Positions 63,985 to 64,000 of a DNA stretch of 64,000 nucleotides are shown here, one piece after another (within the stretch, counting starts at the first letter, position 1; each line of letters begins with the position of its first letter). Below the pieces are notes generated by a model. It saw only the letters and a list, made by a program, of their open reading frames with translations. It did no database searches and was not told the origin of the DNA. The stretch comes from Oenococcus kitaharae (GTDB taxonomy: Bacteria; Bacillota; Bacilli; Lactobacillales; Lactobacillaceae), in contig NZ_JANJQP010000003.1 in assembly GCF_025758695.1 (NCBI RefSeq), forward strand, positions 310,001 to 374,000, given 5' to 3'. Made by a program: the position numbers and the translations under genes.

Positions 63985-64000
63985 ATGAGTGAAGAACGTA
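63985..64000 (+). CDS. rpsQ: 30S ribosomal protein S17, first codons only
   Basis: AAGGAGG and ATG 63985 begin MSEER at the window edge. S17 is assigned because it follows L29 in the S10 operon and the start fits. Confidence 0.75.

Overview
The window is a chromosome segment of a low-to-moderate GC Gram-positive lactic acid bacterium. The gene set (CtsR-type clpP control, ClpL, HprK/P, ABC-F protein, S10 ribosomal operon) and the protein character point to the Leuconostoc/Oenococcus/Weissella branch of Lactobacillaceae. Oenococcus is my best guess, made from recall and not from a search.

Layout. 1-7005 holds the tail of a ClpC-type ATPase, a NUDIX hydrolase, an ABC-F protein behind a leader-peptide attenuator, an aldo/keto reductase, a DUF488 protein overlapping a Mug-like DNA glycosylase, a zinc alcohol dehydrogenase, and an AbrB-domain membrane protein. 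A tRNA-Ser(AGA) gene at 7141-7228 is the integration site of a 9.45-kb element (about 7207-16691). The element is bounded by a 34-bp direct repeat with one mismatch. Its layout is that of a phage-inducible chromosomal island or satellite: tyrosine integrase and non-LexA repressor on one side, and a divergent module of small DNA-binding proteins, a replication HTH protein and a VapE/SF3-type helicase on the other. A repeat-rich, AT-rich origin follows the helicase. Beyond it lie two paralogous HTH proteins, a 1.35-kb gene-free stretch that may encode a large structured RNA, a RelE/HigA-type toxin-antitoxin pair and two small unknown genes. I see no capsid, terminase or portal genes.

17035-18995 is a MerR regulator divergent from an NmrA-like reductase and a SnoaL-like protein, plus a small membrane protein. 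19120-20239 is prfB with its programmed +1 frameshift. 20353-26375 is a phosphate uptake operon (two PstS, PstC, PstA, two PstB, PhoU), continuing into yvlD, hprK, gpsA, galU and trxB. 30652-33663 carries a RapZ C-terminal domain alone, yvcK, whiA, and clpP behind a CtsR box. 33789-36164 is an HTH regulator plus clpL with its own triple operator. Next come a LacI regulator, pepQ, a 2-hydroxyacid dehydrogenase, proline iminopeptidase, ruvAB-pcp-queA, a frameshifted choloylglycine hydrolase, lepA, rsmE, the RelA/SpoT homologue, an amidase, hisS-aspS, an OatA-like acyltransferase and a secreted Ser-rich protein. From 58999 to the end is the S10 ribosomal protein operon (rpsJ to the first codons of rpsQ).

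A theme across the window is promoters whose -10 hexamer is followed by exactly 6 nt and then the start codon, with no ribosome binding site. I count eight clear cases plus the toxin, which suggests frequent leaderless mRNAs. All coordinates and pairings were read by eye. No database search or folding program was run.
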